A DNA stretch of 64,000 nucleotides from Molanna angustata (lineage: Eukaryota; Arthropoda; Insecta; Trichoptera; Molannidae), in NCBI GenBank assembly GCA_963576475.1, contig OY754989.1, positions 25,186,031 to 25,250,030 of the forward strand. Direction: 5' to 3'. This document shows, piece by piece, positions 22,500 to 33,239 of the stretch (positions are counted from its first letter, which is position 1; each line of letters opens with the position of its first letter). Below the pieces are notes generated by a model, which saw only the letters and a program-made list of their open reading frames with translations, had not been told where the DNA came from and did no database searches. Made by a program: the position numbers and the translations under genes.

Positions 22500-23780
22500 A
22501 TGGGTAGCCCAGTGAACCAAGAGGCAAAAATATCAATAAAAGAAGAATATATTCATTCAATTGACAAATATATTGGTGAAGAATTTCCTGAATTCCCAAT
22601 TGAAGAATGTGAAGTAGATTTAAAAAAAGAAATCACGGGGCAATCTGTGATTAAAAATGAAGACAAATTAAACATACCCATCAATCATGATTGTAACGTC
22701 TCTGGGAAGACATTTTCTCAAAAAGGAGATGTAAACGAACATAAACTAATTCATTCGGATGAAAAAAGACATGAATGCAATATCTGTGGGAAGAAATTTC
22801 CTCAGATAGGAATTTTAAAACGACACAAACTAACTCATTTGGGTGAAAAACCACATGAATGCAGTGTCTGTAGAAAGAAATTTTCTCAGATGGGAAATTT
22901 AAAGGTACACAAACTAACTCATTCGGGTGAGAAACCACATGAATGCAGTGTCTGTAGAAAGAAATTTTCTCAGATGAGACATTTTAAACTACACAAACTA
23001 TCTCATTCGGGTGAGAAACCTTATGAATGCAGTGTCTGTAGAAAGAAATTTTCTCAGATGGGAGATTTAAAACGACACAAACTAACTCATTCGGGTGAAA
23101 AACCACATGAATGCAATATCTGTGGGAAGAAATTTTCTCAGATGGGAATTTTAAATCGACACAAACTAACTCATTCGGATGAAAAACCACATGAATGCAA
23201 TTTGTGTGGGAAGAAATTTTCTCATAAAGGAAGTTTAAATGCACATAAACTAACTCATTCGGGTGAGAAACCACATGAATGCAGTGTCTGTGGAAAGAAA
23301 TTTTCTCGGATGGGAGATTTAAAACGACACAAACCAACTCATTTAGGTGAAAAACCACATGAATGCAATATCTGTGGGAAGAAACTTTCTCATAAACGAA
23401 GTTTAAATGCACATAAACTAACTCATTCGGGTGAGAAACCACATGAATGCAGTGTCTGTGGAAAGAAATTTTCTCAGATGGGAGATTTAAAACGACACAA
23501 ACTAACTCATTTGGGTGAAAAACCACATGAATGCAATATCTGTGGGAAGAAATTTTCTCATAAACGAAGTTTAAATGCACATAAACTAACTCATTCGGGT
23601 GAGAAACCACATGAATGCAGTGTCTGTGGAAAGAAATTTTCTCAGATGGGAGATTTAAAACGACACAAACTAACTCATTTGGGTGAAAAACCACATGAAT
23701 GCAATATCTGTGGGAAGAAATTTTCTCAGATGGGAATTTTAAAACGACACAAACTAACTCATTCAGACTCACTCGCGTGA
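22500..23780 (+). CDS. C2H2 zinc-finger protein, 12 fingers (copy 1)
   Basis: This is a probable nuclear DNA-binding protein of 426 residues. The start is the ATG four bases after a splice acceptor (TATTTTTCAG ending 22496), so upstream exons are likely. An acidic N-terminus of about 60 residues without a ZAD or other known domain is followed by one degenerate finger (CNVSGKTF, second Cys lost) and 12 good C2H2 fingers joined by SGEKPHE linkers. Helix types alternate between SQMGDLKRH and SHKRSLNAH. Fingers 8-9 and 10-11 are near-identical 168-bp units. It ends with DSLA and a TGA just ahead of an inserted SINE, so the original C-terminal fingers are lost. Its target is unknown. The long antisense frame is a shadow of the repeat. 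Confidence 0.88.
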   Translation: MGSPVNQEAKISIKEEYIHSIDKYIGEEFPEFPIEECEVDLKKEITGQSVIKNEDKLNIPINHDCNVSGKTFSQKGDVNEHKLIHSDEKRHECNICGKKFPQIGILKRHKLTHLGEKPHECSVCRKKFSQMGNLKVHKLTHSGEKPHECSVCRKKFSQMRHFKLHKLSHSGEKPYECSVCRKKFSQMGDLKRHKLTHSGEKPHECNICGKKFSQMGILNRHKLTHSDEKPHECNLCGKKFSHKGSLNAHKLTHSGEKPHECSVCGKKFSRMGDLKRHKPTHLGEKPHECNICGKKLSHKRSLNAHKLTHSGEKPHECSVCGKKFSQMGDLKRHKLTHLGEKPHECNICGKKFSHKRSLNAHKLTHSGEKPHECSVCGKKFSQMGDLKRHKLTHLGEKPHECNICGKKFSQMGILKRHKLTHSDSLA

Positions 23781-23787
23781 AAAACCC

Positions 23788-23976
23788 GAATGAGTTAGAT
23801 TGGTTGATGGCAGAGTGGTTAGTGCGCTGGGCTAGCTAGCATCCAGTGGTCGCGAGTTCGAATCCTGCCTCGACCGATTTCGTTCACCTATAACACAAGC
23901 ATTTATGCTTATTTTAAAGAACGTAGGAAAATGTATATGTACTTATTTAACGAGAACATATTCATTTAAAAAAAAC
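23788..23976 (+). mobile_element. tRNA-derived SINE-A inside zinc-finger gene
   Basis: The tRNA-like head has A box TGGCAGAGTGGTTAG (23808-23822) and B box GAGTTCGAATCC (23854-23865). A body with CATTTATGCTTATTTTA and GTATATGTACTTATTTAAC follows, then a poly(A) tail. The string GAAAAACC flanks both sides, as expected of a TSD. The insertion lies between a truncated finger array and its orphaned 3' fingers and is present in both duplication copies. Confidence 0.88.
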
Positions 23977-24300
23977 CACCACATGAATGCAGTTTCTGTA
24001 GAAAGACATTTTCTCACATGGGACATTTTAAACTATACAAACTAACTCATTCGGGTGAAAAACCACATGAATGCAGTGTCTGTGGAAAAACATTTTAGTG
24101 GATGAGATGTTTAAAATTACATTCCGGTGAAAAGCCACATAAATGCAATTTCTGTGGGAAGAAATTTTCTCATAAAGGAAGTTTAAAACTACATAAACTA
24201 ACTTATTACGGTGAAAAACCACATAAATGTTGTGTCTGTGGAAAGACATTTTCTCAGATGGAAAACAGCTCAGTTTTGTATTATTGGATTTTTTTTTGTC
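23977..24300 (+). pseudogene. Orphaned 3' zinc fingers (copy 1)
   Basis: Four finger remnants continue the array beyond the [18 protein letters not shown], a second with an in-frame TAG after CGKTF, a third after a deletion that removes its KLTH end (CLKLHSGEKP), and a last half-finger ending SQMENSSVLYYW. One finger present in copy 2 is missing here. The stop and indels show it is no longer translated as one protein. Confidence 0.82.
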
Positions 24301-25285
24301 AGTTTCATTACTTAAAATAATGTTGTAGGACAGAAGAATGGGTGGATGAATTCAGAATTCGAAGTAGAACATTTTGTGTGTGTGTATCCACTAAAATATT
24401 TTCAGTTTGTAATCATTGATTGTCTTAAAACTGAATTTTTCATTTTAAAACTCGGATATGTCACATTCTTTCATGAAATCATGTTTTTTATAATTTTAAT
24501 ATCATTGGTGATGCTTTTGATGTAATTATTCTGTATTCTAGATAGATTTTATATTGTCAAAGATCTTGAATTTTAAATTAGAAGTGCGTGAATATATGAA
24601 ATTTTATTCTTGCTAACTTTTGATTATATTAATTGTTCAAATAATCCACAAAATAATCTTCTTCGATTTACTTATTTATTTAGTTTTTTTTTATAACTAA
24701 TCAAACAATTGTAATCATACAATCTTAACCTCAATTTGGAATGTTGTATATCTTATACAAATATATTATGTAATCTTTTCATATTTGATTTTCTTTATTA
24801 AATGAATCTGAACAAAATGGTTTATAATGAAATATTTAAGTCATATTAGTCATGTATAATTAATTAAATAATGAATATAAATTTAATTAAAAAATTTAAA
24901 TTATTTTTTTTAATTTAAATTTTTTTTTACTCAGTTTAATAATGAATTTTTCTTATTTGCAACCATTTGATGATTGTCAATAAATACTATGTTCAGCATT
25001 TGGTGTTTTCACTCATGTGCTCCTTTACTACACAGAATTATGCTACTTGCTAACTTCGGTTATAATATTAATAAAATTTTCTTTTTATATTTTAAACATA
25101 ATTTATTGTCTTTTTTTTTTCTTGCCGTTCACCAACGTTTGTATTGTTCTTCGGCATGTAACAAGTTTAATTATATTATAGATCTATATTAGATCTTCAA
25201 ATTATGTACTTTAAGGAAATTTGATACAAATTTCAATATGATGGGGTTCATATGTGATAAAAGAGTATTCATGTTTACTGGAAAC
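24301..25285. other. Former 3' flank of zinc-finger gene
   Basis: AT-rich DNA shared with copy 2 (38716-39914). There is no coding. It holds the empty sites of two copy 2 insertions: ACTATGTTCAGCATTTG near 24988 and TTAGTTTTTTTTTATAACTA near 24680. Confidence 0.7.
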
Positions 25286-25475
25286 GGTCTTTTTTTTAAT
25301 AAAAATGAATATGTCCTTGTTAAACAAGTACATATACATCTTCCTACGTTCCCTAAAATAAGCAAATAAATGCTTGTGCTATAGGTGAACGAAATAGGTC
25401 GAGGCAGGATTCGAACTCGCAACCACTGGATTACTAGCTCAGCGCGCTAACCGCTCTACCATCCACCCATCTCTA
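25286..25475 (-). mobile_element. tRNA-derived SINE-A, minus copy
   Basis: A T-run at 25290 (poly(A) tail) is followed on the minus strand by the SINE-A body and a tRNA head. The B box reads GATTCGAACTCGC and the A-box region GCGCTAACCGCTCTACCATC on the plus strand. It is present in both duplication copies. Confidence 0.85.
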
Positions 25476-25548
25476 TACCTCTGCCATCCACCCAGGACTA
25501 TATGGGCTCATTTTGAAATAAAGACCATTTGTATCATATTTAGAGCAG

Positions 25549-26400
25549 CTAAAAAGGACGTGGTTCAAAACCCACCTCCTCTCCATCACCACAATCGCAG
25601 AGGATCGAGTCCACAATATTCAACTTGTACAGGTGATACTTAAGACAACAGTTTCCTATTCGCATCCGACAAATTGTCAACACCGTCAGTTTGTCGAATT
25701 TGAAATTATTATACCACGGTATTTTTGCGATATTGGATTGAATTGATGCGTATTTTTTTCCTTTTGAAGTCGGTGATTCAACCCATTGTTGTGACCAGTC
25801 ATTAAACAGATTTATTTTGCAGTTTACGAGAATATCGGAAGATGGGATTTTGAATTGGTAATTTTCCTCTAAATTTTCGGATGCTCTTTTAGCTAGATTG
25901 TCGGCTTTTTCGTTTACTGTGATTCCGCAATGACTTGGAATCCAGGCTAAAATAACTTTTTTATTACTCTGGCAAAGTTGATATATCTGTGATCTTATAC
26001 TAAGGCATATTTCGTCTTCGGGGAATGAGAAAGGTGGATTTTTAATTTTTTGCAAAATACTTAGACAATCGGAAAAGACTACCGATTTATGACAAGATTT
26101 AGATTTAATAATTGTTAGTGCTTCAAGTATTGCGACAGCCTCTGCTGTGAAAACTAAACATTGTTTATGCAGGGTTATTAGAGCTGTACACTGCTGCACC
26201 TGTAGATGGTGAGGAAGACGACTTTGAGCGGTCTGCGAAAAATAAGTTCCATTCTTTCCAGTTAGATTCTATGATATTATTAAACTGATTATTTGCATAT
26301 GGTGAGTTCTCGATTCCAAACGACAGAAATACCTCTGGGATGTTAATTAAATGTACAAAAGGTGTTGTGTACAATTGCAGTGATTTGTAACTGTAAATAT
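25549..26400 (-). pseudogene. I-like LINE RNase H domain (copy 1)
   Basis: This is the RNase H domain of an I-group LINE, which removes template RNA during element copying. Visible catalytic blocks are FTAEAVAI (Glu), VVFSDCLS (Asp) and AWIPSHCGITVNEKADNLAK (His and last Asp). A C-terminal Cys/His segment (CRMRIGNCCLKYHL, CDCG) follows. The first catalytic block reads LFFADRSKS where copy 2 has LFFTDRSKS. A deletion of about 20 bp near 26176, relative to copy 2, shifts the frame between this block and the rest. It is inactive. Confidence 0.88.
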
Positions 26401-26850
26401 GTGGTAATATATTGTTGTACCTACATTTGCCAGCTATTAATTAATAATGGTTTTGGACGATTGATTCTTGAATGATCATTAGTTATTGCGTAAAGTAATT
26501 ATTGTCTGTATAGGTTGACGAGCGGATGAGATTCAAATGCGAAGTATTTAAGGATGAACTTATCTGCACACAATATTGTCTCCTCAAGGTTAATGGTAGA
26601 TCTAGCACTTAAACTTGTAGAGTGTTCATTGGGGATGACTTCAAAGCCCGAATTATTAATCGCAAGGCTTGCGATTGAATTCGGTCTAATTTGGACAGGA
26701 TTTTTTTGAAGTATGTTCTATTATAAACGTTGCGTATTCCAATAAAATACAAATATATGCACTATAAAATATTTTTTGCGTGATAGGGTGACATCCCCAC
26801 CAGACTCGTTAAATCGCTCTCATCATATTTAGTCCCATTTGTGCTTTAGA
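26401..26850 (-). pseudogene. I-like LINE RT thumb/connection (copy 1)
   Basis: Frameshifted coding joins RT and RNase H: KAQMGLNMMRAI, VWWGCHPITQKIFYSAYI, then in another frame NRTYFKKILSKLDRIQSQAL and SGFEVIPNEHSTSL. It holds the uninterrupted target (ATACAAATATATGCACTATA, 26748-26767) into which the PLE of copy 2 inserted. Confidence 0.75.
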
Positions 26851-27688
26851 ATATAAATAATAATAATAATGAGATTTTATTTTAGTTCGTGAGCAGGGGG
26901 TTGCAATGCAACAAACCATATCATATATACAACATTTAAAATAAGGTAGAAGTACAAACAAATAAAAAGAATAACGGATAGAAAAGTAAGCATAAACAGC
27001 AAACAAAAAGATATACATACATATATGTTTAACCGTAATAACAAAAATTATTCATTAAAATAAAAAGAACAATAGAAAAAATAAATACCTAAAGATAATA
27101 ATAACACATCAATATACATAAAAACAAATATAAAATAATATTACCGGAAGAAAAAAAAATATAACCGTATAAAAAAAAACATCTTTTGAAATCACTTCAG
27201 TCACTGCAAAATTGATGCCCATCTTCTGTGAATTGGAGAATCAAGACACATACCAGCCTCTCGAACAATAGAATTGCTAGATCTCCATATCCTCATTCTT
27301 GCAGCAGCTATCTTGTGTCTTTGGAGAGCGGCAAAGTCATGGGCCCCGCGCTCTGCAAACATTTGAGATGCACTGCAGAATCTGGGTAACCCGAGCATCA
27401 TCCGAAAGGCATTATTATATTGTACTCTCATAGAATTATAGGACAGACATGTGTGTCTACACCACAGCTCACTTCTTCTTCTTCTTTCGTGTCAGCAACG
27501 CATTGTTGCGTTGCTGTGGTGGAAGGATTGGCCAGAGAATTTCTGTTACCAGGGGGCACCGCGTGGAGGTTCCTTCCGTGCTCCCCACTTGTATACAGAT
27601 TAGTACAATATGTAATAAATAGATATTTCTTTACATTTTCATTGCATCTAGTGAACTTCCTGGCAAGCATTAGACCTTACACTTATAG
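26851..27688 (-). mobile_element. LINE-B 3' fragment nested in I-like LINE
   Basis: A minus-strand C-terminal RT fragment reads MLARKFTRCNENVKKYLFIT, then VQYNNAFRMMLGLPRF, ASQMFAERGAHDFAALQ and SSNSIVREAG, the typical post-RT region of CR1-related insect LINEs. Its 3' end is the (ATT)n/(AAT)n run at 26851-26867. It splits the I-like LINE between LQRRAISVRSNA and KAQMGLNMMRAI and predates the duplication. In this copy the coding is interrupted by a microelement at 27475. Confidence 0.8.
27475..27585 (-). mobile_element. Short (GAA)n-tailed microelement, copy B
   Basis: A 111-bp insertion absent from copy 2 (which reads CAGCTCACTTGTATACAG at 43599-43616). It is flanked by CACTT at 27470-27474 and 27586-27590. 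Its core (CTGTTACCAGGGGGCACCGC and GGAGGTTCCTTCC) matches copy A at 4151-4280 in the opposite orientation. The CTT-repeat end is the tail. Confidence 0.85.
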
Positions 27689-27689
27689 C

Positions 27690-28340
27690 CCTCCTCTGTA
27701 ATCTTTGTAAATAATCTGTGTATTCGTTCCATGATAGTGTTGAATCAAATATTACTCCTAACAGTTTGACGGTGGTTGCTATTGGGATTTCTTGGTTTTG
27801 TACAAAGATTTTCAATTGAGGTACCTATATAATATATTTTTTTGGTGAATATTATAGCTTTACGTTTTTCGATTGACAGTTCTAATCCATGCCAAGTTAA
27901 CCACAAATATATGAGTTCGAGTGCTGATTTTAATTTACGTTCTATCAATAACAGATCTTTTCCCGTGATGTATATAAAAATGTCATCTGCAAAACAAAGT
28001 ATTTTCATGTTAGAGGGTATTTTTAAAAAAATATCACTCAAATACAAGTTGAATAACAATGGGCTAAGAGCATAACCCTGGGGAAGTCCTTTAAATACTG
28101 TTCGATTAATTGAATAGTTTTGGGGTGTGTCGAGTGTGATTTCTTTGTTAATCAAGAGGTTCATAACGAACGAAGATAATTTAGTCGATATTCCAATTTT
28201 ATGTAGTATTTCTTTGAGTTTAGGTAATAGAACGTGATCATATGCACCTCGTATATCTAGGCTAATGCCAACAAGAAATTCTTTTTTAGTAAAGGCTAGT
28301 TTTGTTATTTACCACATACCAATCCAGTCGATTTTTTATC
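27690..28340 (-). pseudogene. I-like LINE reverse transcriptase (copy 1)
   Basis: This is the RT palm of the RNase-H-bearing LINE. Motif A region ISLDIRGAYDHVLLPKL lies in a shifted frame upstream. Then come motif B as FKGLPQGYALSPLLFNLYLS and motif C as ILCFADDIFIYITG, followed by HGLELSIEKRKAIIFTK. After PRNPNSNHRQTV the frame shifts, and LLGVIFDSTLSWNEYTDYLQ follows in another frame up to the LINE-B insertion. A deletion of about 75 bp near 28303 removes sequence still present in copy 2. Confidence 0.88.
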
Positions 28341-28479
28341 ATTCGTTCAACTGTTTTAGGGGTGTGGTGGATAGTGCGATGGGGCGATAGGATGAACCTA
28401 ATGTTGGGTCCTTGAAATTAAATAGAATTAATTTCAATTATTCTTTTTAATGAATTATGGTCGAATTTTGACCACTGGG

Positions 28480-29095
28480 CGATCACTAGTCATTAGTAAT
28501 AAATACATTAATTTACTATGCAAAAAAAAAATGCACATAATGTGGCGGACTTATTGCCCGTAGGTAATTTCTACCAGTCAACCACACCAGTAAATACAAT
28601 AGTACAAGCAAGTACAAAAATATATATAACAACAAAAATAAAAACTAATATGTATATGTACATGAGAAAGAAAAAGTTAACGACATAAAAATGGAAAATT
28701 TTATGTTAAAAACATAAATTAATATAATAATGATAATGTCCAAAAATAGGAATAGGATGGGTTGAGAAGGGATGAATGATGGTGGAATTATAGGTATGAG
28801 GATAAGAATTGTGATTTGAGAAGCTTCTTGAAAACCATTAAGCTACGAGCTTCTCTTATACCATTGGGTAATTGGTTCCACAGCCGGCCTGCGTGTATTG
28901 TGAACGAGTAAGTGTAGGAGAATGTGTGGTGTATTGGTATTGAGAATGTACTTTGGTTTTGAGACCGTAAATTTAGGTCATGAGATGAAAGATGGGCAAA
29001 TTTATCCTTGAGGTACTTACATAGGTGTGAGAGGGTTCTTAAGTGCCTGATAAAGTGAGGAAATAACATGGGAATTTCTTTCTTCTCGGATTTTG
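28480..29095 (-). mobile_element. LINE-C 3' end (copy 1)
   Basis: The coding tail at 28788-29069 reads HLRTLSHLCKYLKDKFAHLS, YSFTIHAGRLWNQLPNGIRE and VFKKLLKSQFLSSYL, the usual CR1/jockey C-terminus. The 3' UTR has the conserved GGCGGACTTATTGCCCGTAG (28542-28561) near its end. It is 5'-truncated and is also present, more decayed, in copy 2. Confidence 0.78.
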
Positions 29096-29274
29096 AGCCA
29101 CTTCAACTGTTTCCTGCTTTCAGATACGCAATTTCAAACTTTTTGAGTCCAAATACTTAATATCGTATGCAGACATTTTGCAGTATCTCAAGTTATTATA
29201 AAACATATTTATTATTATTCTTTCAACAACGCAGAACTTGTGGATGCAAAAAACAGTTACTGATGGATGAATTA

Positions 29275-29846
29275 TTTATTTATTTATTTATTTAGGGACA
29301 AATACAGTCTTAAAATACTAAAATTGAATAATACACTATAAAATAAAAACAAACAGACCTATTACATATGTCCACAGATATTAAATATGAAACATTTTAA
29401 ACATCATAAATTTAAATATAACTAAGATGTATGTTTGCCTGTGACGGGAAAGGAAGGGAAGAGAAAAAAAAGGATGGGAAAAGGATTGTGACAGTTAAAT
29501 TGTTATATTTTTGTTACAAACAACAACTCAAAATGTAAATAAAAGTATGCAAAAGATAATATTAGAAAAAACACAAATAACTAACAAAAAAAAAATTCAA
29601 CATACGAGTTCATGCTATGCACTTATAGAGAGAATTTTTGTATGCGTTATTACTATCGGTGAATATATCAGAATGTGTGATACTGGCTGAGAGGTTGACA
29701 TTATAGAAGTTACAAGCCCTTTTGATAAACTCATTTTGATTAGAATTAGTGTTACTTCGAGGAACATAAAACAAGTAGTTCAATCTGCCATTTCGCAACG
29801 GCACATGGAAATTAATTTTATTTAATAAATCAGGACAGTCAACTTT
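29275..29846 (-). mobile_element. LINE-D 3' end with 7-bp TSD, copy 1 only
   Basis: A (TTTA)n run marks the tail at the left border. The coding end at 29610-29804 (MPLRNGRLNYLFYVPRSNTN and FIKRACNFYN) is a CR1/jockey C-terminus. TGAATTA flanks both sides (29268-29274 and 29847-29853). Copy 2 has the empty site (GGATAAATTATGGATTTT near 46542). Confidence 0.85.
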
Positions 29847-29859
29847 TGAATTAATAATG

Positions 29860-30000
29860 GATTTTAAATGAGTTATTTTATTTTATATAAATTCTAGGGC
29901 AACAAACAGGTACCTATAAATTTAAGATGCACCTAATAACAAGTAGCCACATACTGGAGACTTACGATATTAATCATCTCACAGATCCAGACTGAGAACA
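29860..30000 (-). mobile_element. SINE-B body, truncated (copy 1)
   Basis: Related to the fuller element at 49090-49345 by ACAAGTAGCCACATACTGG, GAGACTTACGATATTAATCA and CTCACAGATCCAGACTGAG. The tRNA head is missing. Copy 2 carries the same body at 46565-46690. Confidence 0.65.
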
Positions 30001-30174
30001 CGATTCACAAATGAAGTTATAATAGTGAAGAAGTTATTGTTGGAGTTTAAGCAGAGATTGTCAAATAATCGAAATTGAGAGAAATATAAAAATAAATCTC
30101 GCATGGACGGCCTTTGGAAAACTCGATATTATTTTGTGTGGCTCCATAGCAGATTCACTTATGGCATGGAAACT

Positions 30175-30300
30175 ATGACCATAGCCAAACTGTCTGTAAA
30201 CAAACTGCGAACAATGAGCTATAGGTATACTGGAGTGCTAGTGTCCATGCAACAAAACACATAATTTTGTGCCGATCTCGTGTGCGAATATAGCCGCAGC
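30175..30300. repeat. Dispersed repeat shared with 59990-60120
   Basis: GAGCTATAGGTATACTGGAG and TGTGTCTCTTTCTAAG recur in inverted order near 60060 and 60010. The repeat is short and decayed with no coding, and is perhaps part of an older element. Confidence 0.45.
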
Positions 30301-30840
30301 AAGTGGGATACGTGTCTCTTTCTAAGCATCAATAATTTAGCTTGTTCACAGGTGTTAAATTCAGCAGAGATCTTAAAAAGGCCTTCAGATTTAATTGTAC
30401 CATTAATAATACCTAAGTTTTTATTTTTACAAGAAAACAAGAATTTACCAACTTCTAAAAGATTGATTGGTTTCCCACTTTCACAATTTTGGATATAAAC
30501 GATTAACAGGAGGATTCGACAAGTTTGAATATTGAATTTGATATGATTCTGCTTGCGTTGGATGCACTGAAACCTGTTCAGTTGTACAAAAAGGCTTCAT
30601 TTTTGATGGAATATCCATATAGAAATAGAAATATATCCATACGGCTAGAAACCACCACCGAATTACGACTTGTATCGGACTCACAATCATCCGCGGTCGT
30701 TCTTGGATCAGGAGGTTTTACCTCGTCCATATCCATTTCTGCGATACAGCACTGTTATTCACTAAAAAACATACAATTTTATATTTACCTTGTTGCGTTC
30801 GAATTATTTGAATTAATTCTTACGCAATAATACCTACTTA
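30300..30840 (-). pseudogene. Gag-like LINE ORF1 remnant
   Basis: Minus-strand pieces read QNCESGKPINLLEVGKFLFS and CKNKNLGIINGTIKSEGLFK followed by FNTCEQAKLLMLRKRHV. This resembles the RNA-binding region of insect LINE ORF1 proteins with a PRE_C2HC-type start. An N-terminal Ser-rich piece (DCESDTSRNSVVV) lies in another frame. It may be ORF1 of the I-like LINE. The duplication border at 30337 falls inside it. The assignment is tentative. Confidence 0.4.
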
Positions 30841-31156
30841 TAAAATGTTCGCAGTGGGTTTTTATTTTTTTTCTTAGGGCCAAGATAATAATTTACTGTA
30901 ATAATAATTGTGTCGAAATAATTCTTTCAAAACTATAGAATGCATTTCATTTATATTTTGAAAAAATGTCCAACTGAATAGATCTCCTGATTTATTGCAT
31001 TTCTATAGTCATGTAACAACTGCAAATCCATTAAGCATCATTCTTTCTAAAGATATAGCCAACATGTGCATCCTTCTTTGTCTTAAAATGCAACAGTCTC
31101 CAAAACGTCTAGTAATAAGATATATTGCCCGGCCGAGGCTGACTTTCTAAACACAT
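30841..31156. other. Non-coding stretch before GC-rich block
   Basis: AT-rich DNA without recognisable features. Composition changes near 31125 (GCCCGGCCGAGGC). Confidence 0.5.
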
Positions 31157-32303
31157 GTTGGGTTGGTCTATGCCGTGGTATTTCATACTTAACACGCCCC
31201 AACCAAGATCGTAATTGGTTGTTATCTCGAGGACAATAAAGGACAAACAATGGTGTCCTTAGGACAGCCTACTCGTAGTGACCAATGATCGAGGCTCTGA
31301 CCACCTCCTACAAAATTCGAAAGAAAGACGTTTTCGAGAGTTGAGGTAGTCAGTAAACAGTCAATCAACAGTGAGTCAACTGGAATCAGTCCACAGACAG
31401 TTGAATAGTCTCATCACCTCTGTTCTAAAAAAAAAAAATTCAGTTTGTGTCGCAAGTGAAGGGCGGCATCTGCGCCTCGGCAGATGTCTCCTACCTACCT
31501 AAATTAAAAGTGTTATACAGCGCACACTGTCAGTGTTATTTTTTTGTCTTAATTTTTGTACATTGTTTTAAAAAGCAGACACAATAATCACGACTTAATT
31601 TTTGTACATTGTTTTAAAAAGCAGACAGAATAATCACGACGCGTCGCGACGTCAACCTTCACACCACGGGCAGAACAATCGAGCAACACAACAACTGGCG
31701 ATACCTACTCTTGGAACTCTAGCGCGCCTCTACCTTGCATTAGTACATTTCACGGCCGCTAGACTCCTCATCCAGAGCCCAGCGACTCCTGCCTTAGAGT
31801 CCAGCGCTCCACTGAGACAACTGAATGTCTCTGGACGTCCCGACGAAGCGTACAGCGACTGCCTCCTCGCCAGTCCAGCTTCACGGAGCCCCTGCTCCAA
31901 TCCGACGTCCTCCACGATGTCAGCAACCCCTGCCTGCGAGTCTGCTGCATCCACGACGAGCCAAAGCCGCTCGTATCTCATCGCCTCACCACAACACGAG
32001 CCAAAGCCGCTCTTCTCTCGCCTCAACATCCTGCCACGCGAGCCAAAGCCGCTTGCACCATCTGCCAAGCCGACGTCGCTCGACCAGCGCCTCATCTCAG
32101 CACCAAACAAAATCACTTGCCTTAACACGCACCCACTACACAAAGCACCGACGTCTCAATTTTTTACTGCTTTCATTTTTTCGTACTTAGTTTTAAGGTT
32201 ACTAACCCAGTTGCATATTTTTTTTTTTCAATATACATGACCCCTGGTCATATTTAAAATACCCATTATGTGTTTTATTCCTCCACAACTCTCACCAACA
32301 ATT
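31157..32303 (+). mobile_element. Candidate solo LTR (GC-rich)
   Basis: The block begins TGTTGG and ends CCAACA, the inverted TG..CA ends of an LTR. It is far more GC-rich than its surroundings. A 46-bp tandem duplication (TTAATTTTTGTACATTGTTT) lies at 31549-31640. Three CGAGCCAAAGCCGCT repeats lie near 31960, 31999 and 32038. Open frames over the GC-rich part on both strands have no recognisable domain. No clear TSD was found, and ends plus composition are the only support. Confidence 0.35.
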
Positions 32304-32900
32304 ACTAACTGTATTGTGTAAAACATCTTAATACCCTCCTACAATTATTATTATTATTCTTTTCACTCATAGATAATTTTTTTTCTTCTTAAATAATAAT
32401 TAAAATTTAACTATATAAAAATAATTATTTGAAATTACGAAAGGGGGTGTATTAACCTAATATTGCAGACAAAATCAAAACACAACTGACATGTTTAATT
32501 ATTGTCACCAAAAAAACAGAGTGTCGAATTGTTAATGGTCAAAGGTCAGACGGCACGATTGTCACAAAATAAAATAAAAAATCAGTCTTCAATAAATCAA
32601 ATTTAGGACGTCACGAATTGAATCACAATAATTGTCAATACATAAAATCACAGTTGAATATATCACAGAAAATTATTATTGTCATCAAAATTATTATTGT
32701 TCATTATGGGCACATATTGTCTTGTCTCTTCCTTCATGGCCATGATGGGCACGTCCGATGTCAGGACGGACGTCGTCGTTAGCTGACGGGGAGCAGGATA
32801 CCAGGGAAATGCTCCCCCTGTCCCGGACAGCAGCAGACGCTGGTCGAGTGGTCATATCGGGAACCGCAACGGCTGGGCAGCTGTCCTCAGGACGGCAGGG
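32304..32900. other. Non-coding stretch, AT-rich then GC-rich
   Basis: AT-rich to about 32740, then GC-rich (GGACGGACGTCGTCG, CCCCCTGTCCCGGACAGCAG). It has an LTR-like look but no ends were resolved. Confidence 0.4.
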
Positions 32901-33239
32901 ACCCTATTCTCCAATCTCGCACTATCGATGTCGTATACGACATAATATTACTTTCGCACGATTTCTAGAATATGCTATTCTTGAGTCTCGCATGCGACAC
33001 AGTCGAATGAAAATCATTCGAGATTTTGACGAGTGGTATAAGATCACTCGACATTCAATGTCGCATGATTTTATCTGTCAATGTCGCCATATTGCATTTA
33101 CATACGGCAAGCGTTTGTATCAACAAGTATTTTCGTTATTTTGTAGTCACAATGGCAATTCGACGAATAAGTTATTTTATCTATTTTACAGTACCTACAT
33201 ATAAAAATGCATGGATGACGAAAACATTTTAAAACATTG

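Larger units (their letters stand above)
22032..30337 (+). repeat. Segmental duplication, copy 1
   Basis: From TTAGTTTATTCGCGGACTAA to the CTAAGCATCAATAAT end, this stretch matches 34931-47215 in the same orientation once insertions are removed. It holds the zinc-finger gene, SINE-A copies, the I-like LINE with RNase H and nested LINE ends. The match is close by eye (a few differences per hundred bases). Insertions private to copy 1 are the microelement at 27475 and a LINE end at 29275. Confidence 0.9.

Noticed and set aside
22984..23772. Long antisense open frame across zinc-finger gene 1
   Set aside because: It mirrors the 84-bp finger repeat, has no independent motif, and the sense strand gives perfect C2H2 fingers.
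23801..23880. Intact tRNA gene in the zinc-finger locus
   Set aside because: The acceptor ends do not pair and the same sequence with body and poly(A) recurs five times, so it is SINE-A.
31602..32240. Overlapping open frames on both strands in the GC-rich block
   Set aside because: GC-rich DNA has few stops. No domain or splice signal was found, and three overlapping frames cannot all be real.
33152..33187. Harbinger nuclease start (MAIRRISYFIYF)
   Set aside because: Too short and without any downstream nuclease motif.
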